Source: Halomonas gemina
GTDB lineage: Bacteria; Pseudomonadota; Gammaproteobacteria; Pseudomonadales; Halomonadaceae
Direction of reading: 5' to 3'
Assembly (NCBI RefSeq): GCF_023554995.1
Contig: NZ_JAMJPK010000004.1
Coordinates: 62,001-126,000 of the forward strand
DNA: 64,000 bases
Below are positions 32,712 through 41,876 of the stretch, in pieces. Position 1 is the stretch's first letter; every line of letters starts with the position of its first letter. Below the pieces are notes generated by a model. The model did no database searches, was not told the origin of the DNA, and saw only the letters and a list, made by a program, of their open reading frames with translations. The translations under genes and the position numbers were made by a program.

Positions 32712-33572
32712 TTATTCTTCATAGGTGACCAGGCGGGCGACGGCCGACAGCGACATGTCCAGCAGCATTCCTACGACACCGATCATCAGGATCGAGAAGA
32801 TCACGCTGGTCAGGTCCAGGTTGTTCCACTCGTTCCAGACGTAGTAGCCGATGCCGGTGCCGCCCACTAGCATCTCGGCAGCGACGATCACCAGCCAGGC
32901 GATGCCGATGGAGATGCGCATGCCGGTGAGGATGGTGGGTGCCGCCGCTGGCAGGATGACCTTGAAGGCGGTCTTCATCGGTGACAGCTCATGGGTACGG
33001 GCCACATTGACCCAGTCCTCCCTGACCCCGGCCACCCCGAAGGCGGTATTGAGCAGCATCGGCCAGATCGAGCAGATGAAGATCACGAAGATCGCCGAGG
33101 CCTCGGAGTCCTGGATGATGAACAGCGCCAATGGCATCCAGGCCAGTGGCGAGATCGGACGCAGCACCTGGATATAGGGATTCAGCGCCTTGTACATCAG
33201 TGGCGACATGCCGATCAGGAACCCCAGGGGAATGGCGATCGCCGCGGCCAGCAGGTAGCCGGTGAGCACGCGATACAGGGAGTAGCCCAACTGGATGCCG
33301 ATGCCCTTGTCATTGGGACCGGCGTCATAGAAGGGATTGGAAAGCTCCTCCCAGGCACGCACCAGGATCTCCGAGGGCGGCGGTACCTTGGCGGTCTCGT
33401 CGGCGCCGGCCATGAGCTTCTCGTACTCGCTCAGCTCGGCCCCGCCGCCGCCCAGGGTCGGCACCTGGTTGAGGCCCTCCCAGAGCCCCAGGCCGATGGC
33501 CAGGAGGACTACGGCCAGCACGCTGGCGCGCACGTTGAGGCTGAAGTTCCACTCGGTCGTCGTGCGATCCAT
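32712..33572 (-). CDS. ABC transporter permease, nitrate/cyanate type
   Basis: The 286-residue protein has an N-terminal membrane helix (about 10-30), a periplasmic loop and a BPD_transp_1 domain with five further helices. The EAA-like segment is around VARTHELSPMKTAFKVILPAAAPTILTGMRI. The GWEGLNQVP-like N-terminus and the ISPLAWMPLALFI segment match NrtB-type permeases. It starts one base after the binding-protein stop, so the pair is tightly coupled. Confidence 0.9.
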   Translation of the reverse strand: MDRTTTEWNFSLNVRASVLAVVLLAIGLGLWEGLNQVPTLGGGGAELSEYEKLMAGADETAKVPPPSEILVRAWEELSNPFYDAGPNDKGIGIQLGYSLYRVLTGYLLAAAIAIPLGFLIGMSPLMYKALNPYIQVLRPISPLAWMPLALFIIQDSEASAIFVIFICSIWPMLLNTAFGVAGVREDWVNVARTHELSPMKTAFKVILPAAAPTILTGMRISIGIAWLVIVAAEMLVGGTGIGYYVWNEWNNLDLTSVIFSILMIGVVGMLLDMSLSAVARLVTYEE

Positions 33573-33573
33573 G

Positions 33574-35013
33574 TCAGCCCCTCCGGATAGCGAAGCTCTC
33601 GATGTAGGCTTCGGGCTGGGTGTAGTCGAAGGTCTTGCCCATGATCTGGTAGTTGCGCGAGTTCTCCTCCGGCGCCTCGTAACCGAGTTCGCGCATCACC
33701 TCGCGGGCCTCGCTGGCGAGATAGACCTCCCGGGCGACCTGCTGGTAATCGACGTGCTCCTCTATGTAGCCCCAGCGCTTCATCTGGGTCAGGATCCATA
33801 CCGCCATGGAGTGCCAGGGGAAGGGGTCGAAGTCGATGCGGTCGGGCACTCGCTGCACTCCGCCCAGGCCGTCGGCATAGGTGCCGGTCAGGACCTGTTC
33901 GATGACCGTAACCGGCTGGTTGAGGTAGTTGGTCGGGGCGATGGCTTCGGCGATCTCCGAGCGGTTCTCGGGGTTCGAGGAATATTGGGTGGCATCGATG
34001 ATGGCGCGCAGCAGGGCCCCATAGGTATTGGGATTCTCCCGTGCGAACTGGGCGCTGGTGGCGAAGGCACAGCAGGGGTGTCCCTCCCAGATCTCCTTGG
34101 TCAGCAGGTGGATGAAGCCGATGCGCTCGTAGACGGCCCGCTGGTTGAAGGGATCCGGCGAGAGGAAGCCGTCGATGTTGCCGGCGCGCAGGTTGGCGAC
34201 CATCTCGGGGGGCGGGATGACACGGATCTGGATGTCCTGATCGGGGTCGAGGCCGTGCTCGGCGACGTAGTAGCGCAGCAGGAAGTTGTGCATCGAGTAC
34301 TCGAAGGGCACGCCGAAGATGAAGCCCTTCCACTGCTGGGGGTCGCGCTTGTCCTTGTGATCGTTGTGCAGCACGATCGCCTGGCCGTTGATGTTCTCCA
34401 CCGCCGGCATGATGAAGGGCTCGGGGCTGGAGCCGGCGCCCAGGCTCATGGCCAGCGGCATCGGGGTCAGCATGTGGGCGGCGTCATACTCGCGGTTGAG
34501 CGACTTGTCGCGGGCCACCGCCCAGCCGGCGGTCTTGATCACCGAGACGTCCAGGCCATAGCGCTCATAGAAGCCCATGGGGTGGGCCATGATGATCGGC
34601 GTGGCGCAGGTGATGGGCACGAAGCCGACATTGAGCTGCGTCTTCTCCAGCGGCCCCATGCTTTCCTTGACGGCGGCCTTGACGGCATCCAGGGGGAAGA
34701 GGCTGGCCAGGGCCGCGGCGGCGGTGCCGCCACCCACCAGTTTCATGAACTGGCGGCGGTGCATGTCGCTGTGGCCGAACATGCCGCGCACCAGTGCGCT
34801 CTCCACCACGCGGTCCAGCATCGCCTCCTGGTCCTGCGGCGTGGGCCGCGGCTCGGCGGATGCCGCTTGCGGCGAATCGGCGTGATGGTGCGAAGGGGAG
34901 GTTGCCCGTGCCTCATCGGTGCACGCCTGGCAGTCGCAGTGCCGTCCATGGATCAGCGATTGGCGGTGGTCGAAGGGGTTACCCAGACTGTTGTGATCGT
35001 TGTTCATGGTCAT
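33574..35013 (-). CDS. CmpA/NrtA-type ABC substrate-binding protein with N-terminal extension and Tat-like motif
   Basis: The protein of about 479 residues contains the NrtA/CmpA binding fold from about residue 110 (LNVGFVPITCATPIIMAHPMGFYERYGLDV). A Tat-type sequence RRQFMKL with a hydrophobic stretch (GGGTAAAALASL) lies only at about residues 75-97. Before it comes a His/Cys-containing segment (HGRHCDCQACTDEA, about 24-37). An internal Tat motif with a metal-site-like leader is unusual. By context the ligand should be cyanate, nitrate or bicarbonate. The ATG at 35013 lies 84 bases downstream of a sigma-54-like promoter; an in-frame start at 35079 is possible. Confidence 0.85.
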   Translation of the reverse strand: MTMNNDHNSLGNPFDHRQSLIHGRHCDCQACTDEARATSPSHHHADSPQAASAEPRPTPQDQEAMLDRVVESALVRGMFGHSDMHRRQFMKLVGGGTAAAALASLFPLDAVKAAVKESMGPLEKTQLNVGFVPITCATPIIMAHPMGFYERYGLDVSVIKTAGWAVARDKSLNREYDAAHMLTPMPLAMSLGAGSSPEPFIMPAVENINGQAIVLHNDHKDKRDPQQWKGFIFGVPFEYSMHNFLLRYYVAEHGLDPDQDIQIRVIPPPEMVANLRAGNIDGFLSPDPFNQRAVYERIGFIHLLTKEIWEGHPCCAFATSAQFARENPNTYGALLRAIIDATQYSSNPENRSEIAEAIAPTNYLNQPVTVIEQVLTGTYADGLGGVQRVPDRIDFDPFPWHSMAVWILTQMKRWGYIEEHVDYQQVAREVYLASEAREVMRELGYEAPEENSRNYQIMGKTFDYTQPEAYIESFAIRRG

Positions 35014-35096
35014 GTCACGTCGCTCGTGCAGTGGAAGGAGACGCATGCGCCAGGCTGGTGCACGCCTGGCGCGGCTCATGTGTTCCCCCAGAAGAC

Positions 35097-35112
35097 TGCG
35101 AAGCGCGTGCCA
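35097..35112 (-). promoter_or_regulatory. Sigma-54 (-24/-12) promoter of the cyanate operon
   Basis: On the minus strand the bases read TGGCACGCGCTTCGCA, which fits TGGCACG-N4-TTGCA with a single mismatch and exact spacing. It lies before the binding-protein gene and faces a divergent sigma-54 activator gene. Confidence 0.72.
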
Positions 35113-35127
35113 TCACGCGGCGTGATG
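35111..35127. promoter_or_regulatory. 17-bp perfect palindrome at the -24 element
   Basis: CATCACGC-G-GCGTGATG is perfectly symmetric and overlaps the upstream edge of the sigma-54 promoter. It could be a repressor or co-regulator site. Confidence 0.45.
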
Positions 35128-35195
35128 AAAAAAAATATTTCAAGCCAGTGGCTTGCAGTGTTCGGCAGAGGCTGCGCTTGTCCGGGCCGCTCGTG

Positions 35196-35224
35196 ACGAG
35201 ATCTCGCCAATCACGAGATCTCGT
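35196..35224. promoter_or_regulatory. Tandem palindromic sites, likely activator UAS
   Basis: Two copies of ACGAGATCTCG (perfect core CGAGATCTCG at 35197-35206 and 35214-35223) lie 17 bp apart. They are about 85-110 bp upstream of the minus-strand -24 element, the usual place for enhancer sites of sigma-54 activators. Confidence 0.6.
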
Positions 35225-35230
35225 TGAAAG

Positions 35231-35250
35231 AATGACGATTCTTCGTCATT
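35231..35250. promoter_or_regulatory. Inverted repeat upstream of the activator gene
   Basis: AATGACGA (35231-35238) and TCGTCATT (35243-35250) form a perfect 8-bp inverted repeat with a 4-base spacer, ending at the -24 box of the plus-strand promoter. It may mediate autoregulation of the activator. Confidence 0.4.
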
Positions 35251-35265
35251 GGCCCGGCACTTGTA
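35250..35265 (+). promoter_or_regulatory. Sigma-54-like promoter of the activator gene
   Basis: TGGCCCGGCACTTGTA fits TGGCACG-N4-TTGCA with two mismatches and exact spacing, 34 bases before the ATG of the activator. It suggests autoactivation. Confidence 0.5.
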
Positions 35266-35298
35266 TGTGAAGGGGCATCGCCTGCCGAGGAGCGCCGC

Positions 35299-37227
35299 AT
35301 GCCCAATACCGCCGTCGCCGCACTGCCGCTGTCCCAACAGGTCGTTGCCCGGGCGCCCCAGGCGCTGGTGGTGATCGACCCCCTGGCCGACCGGCTGGTC
35401 TCGGCCAACGAGGCCGCCTGCCGCCTGCTGGGAGGCGTGGCCGGCGAGCTGGTCGAGCGCCCCTTCAGCCACTTCCTGGGGGCCTCCTTGCCGCTGTGGG
35501 TCTGCTTCACCGACGAGGCGCTGACCCGCTCGACGGCCTGGTCGGATGACCTGGTGATCCTCGACCTCAAGCGCCAGCCGCGCCATGTGGAGGTACAGGC
35601 CCGGGTCCTCGACGCGGGACTGCTGCTGACCCTGGTCGACCGCCAGAAGGCGGAGCAGCGGCGCGCCCGGGCCGAGCTTCACCGCCAGCACCGCCGCGGC
35701 CAGGTGGGGTGGGAGCGGGTCGAGCAGGTCTTCGAGCGTATCGAGCGCCAGAACCAGCTGATCCTCGGCGCGGCGGGCGAGGGTATCTACGGCCTGGACG
35801 CCGAGGGGCGTACCACCTTCGTCAACCCCGCCGCCGAGCGCATCCTCGGCTGGAGCAGCGAGGACATGGTCGGCCACGGTGCCCACCAGCTCTTTCACCA
35901 CACCCAGGCCGACGGCAGCCACTTTCCGGTACAGCAGTGCCCGATTCATGCTTCGTTCAGCGATGGCCAGGTACACCGGGTCGACGACGAGGTGTTCTGG
36001 CACAAGAACGGCGAGGCGATCCCGGTGGAGTACACCAGCACGCCGATCTTCGAGATGGGGCGCCTGGTGGGCGCGGTGGTGCTGTTTCGCGATATCCGCG
36101 AACGCAAGCGGGCCGAACAGCAGCTGCGCGATGCGCTGGCCGAGGTGGAGTCGCTCAAGCGGCGGCTCGAGCTCGAGAACCAGTACCTGCAGGAGGAGAT
36201 CAAGGCGGAGCTCAACCACCGGGAGATCGTCGGCGAGAGTGCCGCCGTGGCGCACCTGGTTCGGCAGATCGCGCTGGTCGCGCCCACCGATGCCAACGTG
36301 CTGATCAGCGGTGAATCGGGCACCGGCAAGGAGCTGATCGCCCGCGCCATCCATGCCGGCGGCACGCGCGGCGATCGTCCGCTGATCCGCGTCAACTGTG
36401 CGGCGATTCCCCGTGACCTGTTCGAGAGCGAGTTCTTCGGTCATGCGAAGGGCGCCTTCACCGGCGCGGTGAGCGACCGCCCCGGGCGCTTCGAACTGGC
36501 CGATGGCGGCACGCTGTTTCTTGACGAGGTGGGCGAGATCCCGCTGGAACTGCAGAGCAAGCTGCTGCGGGTACTGCAGGACCAGCAGTTCGAGCGCGTG
36601 GGCGAGAATCGCACCCGCGAGGTCGATGTGCGGGTGATCGCGGCCACCAACCGCGAGCTGCGCGAGATGGTCGCGGCGGGGGCGTTTCGCGAGGACCTCT
36701 ACTTCCGACTCAATGTCTTTCCCATCGTCTCGGTGCCGCTGCGCGAAAGGACCGAGGACGTGCCCCTGCTGGCGCGGCACTTCCTGGTGCGCGCCTGCCA
36801 GAAGTTCAACAAGCCCGGTGTGCGTCTTCCACCCGCCCAGCTGGAGGTGCTCAAGCGCTATCCCTGGCCGGGCAACATTCGCGAGCTGGAGAACGTGATC
36901 GAGCGCCAGGTCATCGTTGCTCAGGGCCAGCGGCTGGTCTTCGACGACCTGCTGGCGACGGAGGCGGCGGCGGTGCCGGTCACGCATGACGGAGAGGGGG
37001 GCGGAGGGTCCCGCCCGTCGGAGGAGGAGGAAGCTGAGACATCTCTGCTCACCGAGCCTGAGCTGCTTCGCCGTCAGCGCGTCAGTGCGGAGGCGGCGCT
37101 GCGCGCCTGCGCGGGCAAGGTGTCGGGGCAGGGCGGTGCCGCCGAGCTGCTGGAGCTCAGGCCGACGACCCTGCGCTCGCGCCTCAAGGCGTGGCGGATC
37201 GACCCTCGCGACTACCGGACGTCCTGA
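35299..37227 (+). CDS. PAS-containing sigma-54-dependent transcriptional activator
   Basis: The 642-residue protein has a PAS domain (about 12-115), a second PAS (about 150-270, [24 protein letters not shown]), a coiled coil (275-310) and a sigma-54 AAA+ domain. That domain shows Walker A at GESGTGKE (338-345), the sigma-54 contact loop GAFTGA (385-390), FLDEVGEIP and the R-finger region. The C-terminal helix-turn-helix is short ([21 protein letters not shown]). It is divergent from the cyanate operon, whose promoter is sigma-54-like, so it is the likely activator. GAGGAG precedes the ATG. Confidence 0.9.
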   Translation: MPNTAVAALPLSQQVVARAPQALVVIDPLADRLVSANEAACRLLGGVAGELVERPFSHFLGASLPLWVCFTDEALTRSTAWSDDLVILDLKRQPRHVEVQARVLDAGLLLTLVDRQKAEQRRARAELHRQHRRGQVGWERVEQVFERIERQNQLILGAAGEGIYGLDAEGRTTFVNPAAERILGWSSEDMVGHGAHQLFHHTQADGSHFPVQQCPIHASFSDGQVHRVDDEVFWHKNGEAIPVEYTSTPIFEMGRLVGAVVLFRDIRERKRAEQQLRDALAEVESLKRRLELENQYLQEEIKAELNHREIVGESAAVAHLVRQIALVAPTDANVLISGESGTGKELIARAIHAGGTRGDRPLIRVNCAAIPRDLFESEFFGHAKGAFTGAVSDRPGRFELADGGTLFLDEVGEIPLELQSKLLRVLQDQQFERVGENRTREVDVRVIAATNRELREMVAAGAFREDLYFRLNVFPIVSVPLRERTEDVPLLARHFLVRACQKFNKPGVRLPPAQLEVLKRYPWPGNIRELENVIERQVIVAQGQRLVFDDLLATEAAAVPVTHDGEGGGGSRPSEEEEAETSLLTEPELLRRQRVSAEAALRACAGKVSGQGGAAELLELRPTTLRSRLKAWRIDPRDYRTS

Positions 37228-37241
37228 GGTCCATTGACCGC

Positions 37242-37862
37242 TCAGGGCGAGCCGCGGGCCATCCGCGCCAGCGTCCAGTCGACCAGCTCGCCGGCGAGCC
37301 GGTCGGCGGCGCGAGCGAAGGCCTCGACCACGGCCTCGAGGCTGTCGTCATCGCTTGCCACCACCGCCTCGAGGCGGCGGCTGGCCAGCACCTCGCGGCT
37401 GGCCTCGTCGAGCAGCTGGACCTCGAGGCGCAGCACCACCTCGGGCGTGCCCTTGCGGTAGCGGCTGTGGAAGGCCCCCAGGTGGCTCACCAGACTGGCG
37501 TCGCTGCGCGCCCGGCTGGCGTCGTCGACCACGGCGGCCAGGCGACCGTCGAGGCGGAAGGCCGCGATCAGGTGGTCGCGCAGCAGCCGCGGGGCATCGT
37601 CGCGCCAGCGCGCCCCGGCGTAAGCCTGGAACTCCCCGGGGGAGGGCATGACCAGCAGCCTTGCGCCATCCAGCGGCGACCCGGCGCTGGGCGTGTCGAC
37701 CCGCAGGGTGAGGTCGCGGGTGGCCTCGGGGGACGTCGATATCGACGGTTCGGGCAGCGTGAAGAGGCGCACCGGTTCCTGCTCGGGTAGCAGGCTGCAG
37801 CCCGCCAGCAGCACGCCCATCAGCAGGGCCATGGCGAAGCGTGACATGGCGGGCAGGCTCAT
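37242..37862 (-). CDS. ABC-type transport auxiliary lipoprotein (PqiC/LetB-operon type)
   Basis: The 206-residue protein has a lipoprotein signal with lipobox LLAGC (Cys about 22) and the ABC_trans_aux domain (LFTLPEP, LRVDTPSAG, GARLLVMPSPGEFQAYAGARW). It should be an outer-membrane lipoprotein of an MCE lipid-transport system. It overlaps the MCE gene by four bases as the last gene of the operon and converges on the sigma-54 activator with a 14-base gap. Confidence 0.87.
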   Translation of the reverse strand: MSLPAMSRFAMALLMGVLLAGCSLLPEQEPVRLFTLPEPSISTSPEATRDLTLRVDTPSAGSPLDGARLLVMPSPGEFQAYAGARWRDDAPRLLRDHLIAAFRLDGRLAAVVDDASRARSDASLVSHLGAFHSRYRKGTPEVVLRLEVQLLDEASREVLASRRLEAVVASDDDSLEAVVEAFARAADRLAGELVDWTLARMARGSP

Positions 37863-38797
37863 GGGGTGAACTCCTGGATCGGGTCGCGGCCCAGCAGGGC
37901 ATCGGCCGGGTTCTCCTCGAGGCGTCGCACCAGCCGGTTGAGGGCACGCAGCGTGGCGTGAAGTTCGCGCATGGCCGGGTCGAGCTCGCCTACGCCCTGC
38001 AGGCCCCGGGCCAGCGAGCCTTGATGATTCTCGGTCAGACGGTCGAGTCGAGCAGTGGTGGCCTCCAGCGACTGCATGGACCGGTCGGCACGGGCCAGAA
38101 TCTCGCGGCCCTCGGTGTCGAGCAACCCATGGGCGGTCTCGCCGAGGCGGGCGAGGCTCGCCAGGCCTTCCTCGGCCTGGGCACCGGCCTGCCCGAAACG
38201 GGTGATGGCCTGGTCGATGTCATCACGCCGGTCGACCAGCGTCCGGGAGACGACCTCGAGGTTGCCCAGGATACGGGTCAGGCTCTCGGCGTTCTCCTCG
38301 GAGAGCAGTCGGTTGGCGTTGGACAGCAAGGTGTCTACCTGGAGGAAGAGCTCCTCGCTGCTGGAGAGCAGCGAGCTCAGCGGCGAGGGCTCGGCCTGAA
38401 TCAGCGGCGGGTCCTCGCGGCTACCCTCCAGTCGGGGGCTCTGTGGGGTGCCACCGAGCAGCTGGATGTTCATCGTACCGGTGATGTTAGCCAGCGTCAG
38501 GCTGGCGCGGGTGTCCCGCTTGATCGGGACGTCACTGTAGACACGGATCAGCGCGCGCACTTGGCGTGGGTCCCGGGGGTCGAGGCGCAGCTCGACGACG
38601 TTGCCTACATCGATGCCGCTGTACTGGACCGCATTGCCCTCGGCCAGGCCGCTGACAGCACGGTCGAAGCCGACCTCATACCACGCATAGTCGCGGTCGA
38701 CGCTGGATTTGCCGAGCCACAGGGCGAACAGCAGGGCCCCGCCCAGGGTGAGCACCGTGAACAGCCCGATCAGCACATGGTGGGCGCGCGGTTCCAT
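37859..38797 (-). CDS. MlaD-family (MCE) substrate-binding protein
   Basis: The 312-residue protein has one N-terminal membrane helix (about 8-28) and a single MCE domain (about 38-115; VQYSGIDVGNVVELRLDPRDP, IRVYSDVPIKRDTRASL). A long helical region (about 150-290) probably forms a periplasmic tube or coiled coil. It should bind phospholipid between the inner-membrane ABC core and outer partners. Only two bases separate it from the ATPase gene. Confidence 0.9.
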   Translation of the reverse strand: MEPRAHHVLIGLFTVLTLGGALLFALWLGKSSVDRDYAWYEVGFDRAVSGLAEGNAVQYSGIDVGNVVELRLDPRDPRQVRALIRVYSDVPIKRDTRASLTLANITGTMNIQLLGGTPQSPRLEGSREDPPLIQAEPSPLSSLLSSSEELFLQVDTLLSNANRLLSEENAESLTRILGNLEVVSRTLVDRRDDIDQAITRFGQAGAQAEEGLASLARLGETAHGLLDTEGREILARADRSMQSLEATTARLDRLTENHQGSLARGLQGVGELDPAMRELHATLRALNRLVRRLEENPADALLGRDPIQEFTP

Positions 38798-38799
38798 CG

Positions 38800-39606
38800 T
38801 CAGGCCTCCTTTCCGTCATGGGCCGCCCGATGGGCGGCGCGGCCCCGCGGCCCATGGAAGTAGTCGCGGATCCAGTCGTCGTCGGTGGACGCGACGACGT
38901 CGAGGCGGTTGGCCACCAGCACCCGTCGCTGCGACAGCACGGCGACCCGGTCGCAGGCGGTATAGAGGGTGTCCAGGTCGTGGGTAACCAGGAAGATACT
39001 CAACCCCAGCGCATCGCGCAGGGTCATGATCAGGCGGTCGAAGGCCGCTGCGCCGATCGGGTCCAGCCCGGCGGTGGGCTCGTCGAGGAACAGCACCTCA
39101 GGGTCCAGCGCCAGGGCACGCGCCAGTGCCGCCCGCTTGATCATGCCACCGGAGAGCTCGGCGGGATACTGGCGGGCCGCTTCGACGGGCAGCCCGGCGA
39201 GCGCCAGCTTGACCTGGGCCAGGACCTCGGCATCGCGGCGGGAGAGTCCGATGTGCTCGATCAGCGGCAGGGCAACGTTCTCCGCCAGGGTCAGCGAGGT
39301 AAACAGCGCACCGCGCTGGAAGAGCACGCCGAAGCGTCGCTCCACCCGGGAGCGCTCGACTGCCGAGAGGCGCTGGAGGTCCTCGCCGAACACCTCGATG
39401 CTGCCGGCGCTGGGGCGCAGCAGGCCGACGATGCTGCGCAGCAGGACCGACTTGCCGGTGCCCGAGCCGCCGACCACGCCGAGGATCTCGCCCGGATAGA
39501 GGTCGAGGTCGAGAGCCTCGTGGACGCGATGCTGGCCAAAGCGGTTGGCCAGCCCGCGGACCCGTATCAGGGGCGCTTCGTTGACCGACGCCTGTGCCGC
39601 GCTCAC
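38800..39606 (-). CDS. MlaF-type ABC transporter ATP-binding protein
   Basis: The 268-residue ATPase has Walker A (GGSGTGKSVLLRSI), the Mla-type Q-loop FGVLFQRGALFTSLTLAENV, signature LSGGMIKRAALARAL and Walker B (VLFLDEPTAGLDPIGA). These Mla-specific sequences identify it as the ATPase of a retrograde/anterograde phospholipid transporter. It overlaps the permease gene by ATGA. Confidence 0.92.
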   Translation of the reverse strand: MSAAQASVNEAPLIRVRGLANRFGQHRVHEALDLDLYPGEILGVVGGSGTGKSVLLRSIVGLLRPSAGSIEVFGEDLQRLSAVERSRVERRFGVLFQRGALFTSLTLAENVALPLIEHIGLSRRDAEVLAQVKLALAGLPVEAARQYPAELSGGMIKRAALARALALDPEVLFLDEPTAGLDPIGAAAFDRLIMTLRDALGLSIFLVTHDLDTLYTACDRVAVLSQRRVLVANRLDVVASTDDDWIRDYFHGPRGRAAHRAAHDGKEA

Positions 39607-40727
39607 CAGCCCATCTCCATCAGGAAGAGGGCCGCCACGGCATCCAGCAGGATCACCATGAAGATCGACTGCACCACGCTGGAGGTGGTGTGCTCGCCGA
39701 CCGACTGGGCGCTGCCGCTGACCTTGAAGCCCTCCAGGCAGCCGATCACTGCGACCAGGAAGGCGAACAGCGGCGCCTTCGCGAGCCCCACCAGGAAGTG
39801 GTTGAGTGGGATGTCGCGTTGCAGGATCGCCAGGAACTGGACCAGCGAGATATCCAGCGCCAGCAGGCAGACCAGGGCGCCACCAAGAATGCCGCTGAGC
39901 ATGCCCACGAAGGCCAGGATCGGCAGGGTCAGCATCAGTGCCAGCACGCGGGGCAGTACCAGCAGTTCCATGGGGTCGAGCCCCAGGGTACGGATGGCGT
40001 CGAGTTCCTCGTTGGCCTTCATGGAGCCGAGCTGTGCCGTGAAGGCGCTGGCGGTGCGCCCGGCGAGCAGGATGGCGGCGAGCAGCACCCCGAACTCGCG
40101 AAGGAAGGCGAAGGCGACCAGGTTGACGGTGTAGATGGTGGCGCCGAAGTCGCGCAGCACGGTGGCGCCCAGGAAGGCGATCACGGCGCCCACCAGGAAG
40201 GTCAGCAGGGCCACGATCGGCAGGGCATTGAGGCCGGTCTGGTGGACCTGGGCCACCACCGAGGTGAGCCGCCAGCGGCTCGGTCGCCAGAGGATGGCGG
40301 CCAGCGTTGCGAGGGTCAGTCCGATAAAGCCGAGCAGCAGGCGCTGCTGCTGCCAGAGGCCCTCGACTCGCTGACCGGTCTCGGCCAGGAAGTTCCGCAC
40401 CGGCCGCACCGGCCGCGGCTCGGGCGGCGTGTGTCCCGCCATGGCCTCGCCCAGGGTGCGCAGCAGGGCACGGCGCGTGGCCGGCAGGTCGGGGGCCCAG
40501 TCGTCGATGGCGGCGAGCGCCCCGGCGCCGACCAGCTCCATCAGCAGCACGGCACCGGCGGTATCCAGCGCGGCGAGCCGCGCGAGATCGATCCCGCGCG
40601 GGGACGGCTCACGCTCCTGCGCCAGGCGCTCGACCTGGCGCTTGAGAGGCGCGTAATGCACCAGGGTCCAGTCGCCGGCGATGGCCAGGCGGCCGTCCTG
40701 CTGGTCGATGTGGCCCGGCTCGATCAT
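39603..40727 (-). CDS. MlaE-type permease with N-terminal STAS domain
   Basis: The 374-residue protein joins a STAS-like domain (about 1-100, IDLARLAALDTAGAVLLMEL) to an MlaE permease (about 115-374). The latter has the signature LPIVALLTFLVGAVIAFLGA and the EFGVLLAAILLAGRTASAFTAQLG segment. In E. coli the STAS protein MlaB is separate, but a fused form is common. It is the first gene of the four-gene Mla-like operon. Confidence 0.9.
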   Translation of the reverse strand: MIEPGHIDQQDGRLAIAGDWTLVHYAPLKRQVERLAQEREPSPRGIDLARLAALDTAGAVLLMELVGAGALAAIDDWAPDLPATRRALLRTLGEAMAGHTPPEPRPVRPVRNFLAETGQRVEGLWQQQRLLLGFIGLTLATLAAILWRPSRWRLTSVVAQVHQTGLNALPIVALLTFLVGAVIAFLGATVLRDFGATIYTVNLVAFAFLREFGVLLAAILLAGRTASAFTAQLGSMKANEELDAIRTLGLDPMELLVLPRVLALMLTLPILAFVGMLSGILGGALVCLLALDISLVQFLAILQRDIPLNHFLVGLAKAPLFAFLVAVIGCLEGFKVSGSAQSVGEHTTSSVVQSIFMVILLDAVAALFLMEMGW

Positions 40728-40791
40728 GGGCGATGGCGTCTCGGCTGCGTCATGGGTTCGATGGTATCAGCCCGCGTGCCTTTTCATTAGC

Positions 40792-41715
40792 TCAACCTGC
40801 GCTGGCCCCCTTCAACCAGCGCAGGCCGCGCTGCCACCAGTTCAGGGCGCCGCCGGCGGCGCCCGGCAGCACGCGGCGGCGCGGCCGGTCGAGGAAGTCG
40901 GCGATGGGGCGGACCTGGCTTTGCCGATCCAGCATCGGGGCGTGCCCGCAGCCGGGCACCTCGAGGCTGACCAGGCCGGGCTGCGCCTCGGCCATGCGCG
41001 TCACGCTGTCGGCCTTGAGCAGCGGCGAGTCCGCGCCGCGCACGACCATCAGCAGGCAGCGGATCGCCGCCCAGTCGGCCCAGGTGTCGCGGGGGGTGTC
41101 GTGGACGAATTGTTCGCCGATGCGCGGATCGTAGTGGTAGGTCCAGCTGCCGTCCGGCAGGCGCCGGGCACTGTCCAGGGCGAGGCGCCGCCAGGCGTCG
41201 TCGCTCTCGATGCCGAAGCCGGTGTAGTGGCGCCTGAGCTCGGCCTCGAGCTCGCCGAAGCGACAGAAGCGGTGGGGCACGCCGAAGTAGCTGGCCAGGC
41301 TCGCCAGGCCCTCGGGGTCGAGTTCCGGACCCACGTCGTTGAGCACCAGCCGCTCGATGCGCGACGCCGTCTCGGGCTCGGCGGCCATCAGCATGCCGAT
41401 CAGCCCGCCCATGGAGGTGCCCACCCAGGGCACCTGCTCGAGGCCGAAATGGTCGAGCACCGCCACTGCTACCTTCATGTAGTGGGCGTAGAGGTAGTCG
41501 TGGGCGGGATAGAGCGACCAGCTCGACAGGCCGCGTCCTGGCGTGTCCGGGGCCAGGACCCGCCAGCCGGGACCCAGCACGCGGGCGAAGTCGGCGAAGT
41601 CCCCGCCGTGGCGGGCCAGGCCGTGCCAGGCGATGACGGTGCGTGGTGCCTCGGGGTGCCAGATGCGCACGGCGACCTCCAGCTCCCTCACCCTGACGAG
41701 TTCCAGAGCGTCCAT
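40792..41715 (-). CDS. Alpha/beta hydrolase
   Basis: The 307-residue protein has the alpha/beta hydrolase fold with oxyanion segment WHGLARHGGDF, nucleophile Ser101 in GTSMGG, an acid in VVRGADSPLL and His in VPGCGHAPML. Its short N-terminus and DTPGRGLSSW segment resemble serine hydrolases acting on small esters. The C-terminal 35 residues are Arg/Gly/Trp rich. Substrate unknown. It is upstream of the Mla-like operon on the same strand with a 64-base gap, and divergent from tolC. Confidence 0.85.
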   Translation of the reverse strand: MDALELVRVRELEVAVRIWHPEAPRTVIAWHGLARHGGDFADFARVLGPGWRVLAPDTPGRGLSSWSLYPAHDYLYAHYMKVAVAVLDHFGLEQVPWVGTSMGGLIGMLMAAEPETASRIERLVLNDVGPELDPEGLASLASYFGVPHRFCRFGELEAELRRHYTGFGIESDDAWRRLALDSARRLPDGSWTYHYDPRIGEQFVHDTPRDTWADWAAIRCLLMVVRGADSPLLKADSVTRMAEAQPGLVSLEVPGCGHAPMLDRQSQVRPIADFLDRPRRRVLPGAAGGALNWWQRGLRWLKGASAG

Positions 41716-41826
41716 GGGCGTTCTCCCTCAGTGGACTATGCTGCATGGCAGCATAGCGGAAATTGCCGCGACTTTCGGCAAGGATCCACATTTCCCGGCG
41801 GCACGGCAGTGGATTCGGCACCGAAA

Positions 41827-41846
41827 CATGCGACAATGTATGTAAA
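41827..41846. promoter_or_regulatory. Possible AcrR-like half-operator upstream of tolC
   Basis: The segment ends with TGTATGTAAA, which is identical to ten bases of the operator at the repressor gene (49441-49450 read on the minus strand). It also holds ACAA and CAT at the other side, with shorter spacing. It lies 31 bases before the tolC ATG. Confidence 0.35.
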
Positions 41847-41876
41847 GCTGTCCGTTCCGAAACCGAGGATGACCCG

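Noticed and set aside
35140..36987. A 615-codon minus-strand frame opposite the sigma-54 activator
   Set aside because: It is a shadow of the activator gene with no recognisable domains and it would run through the sigma-54 promoter region.
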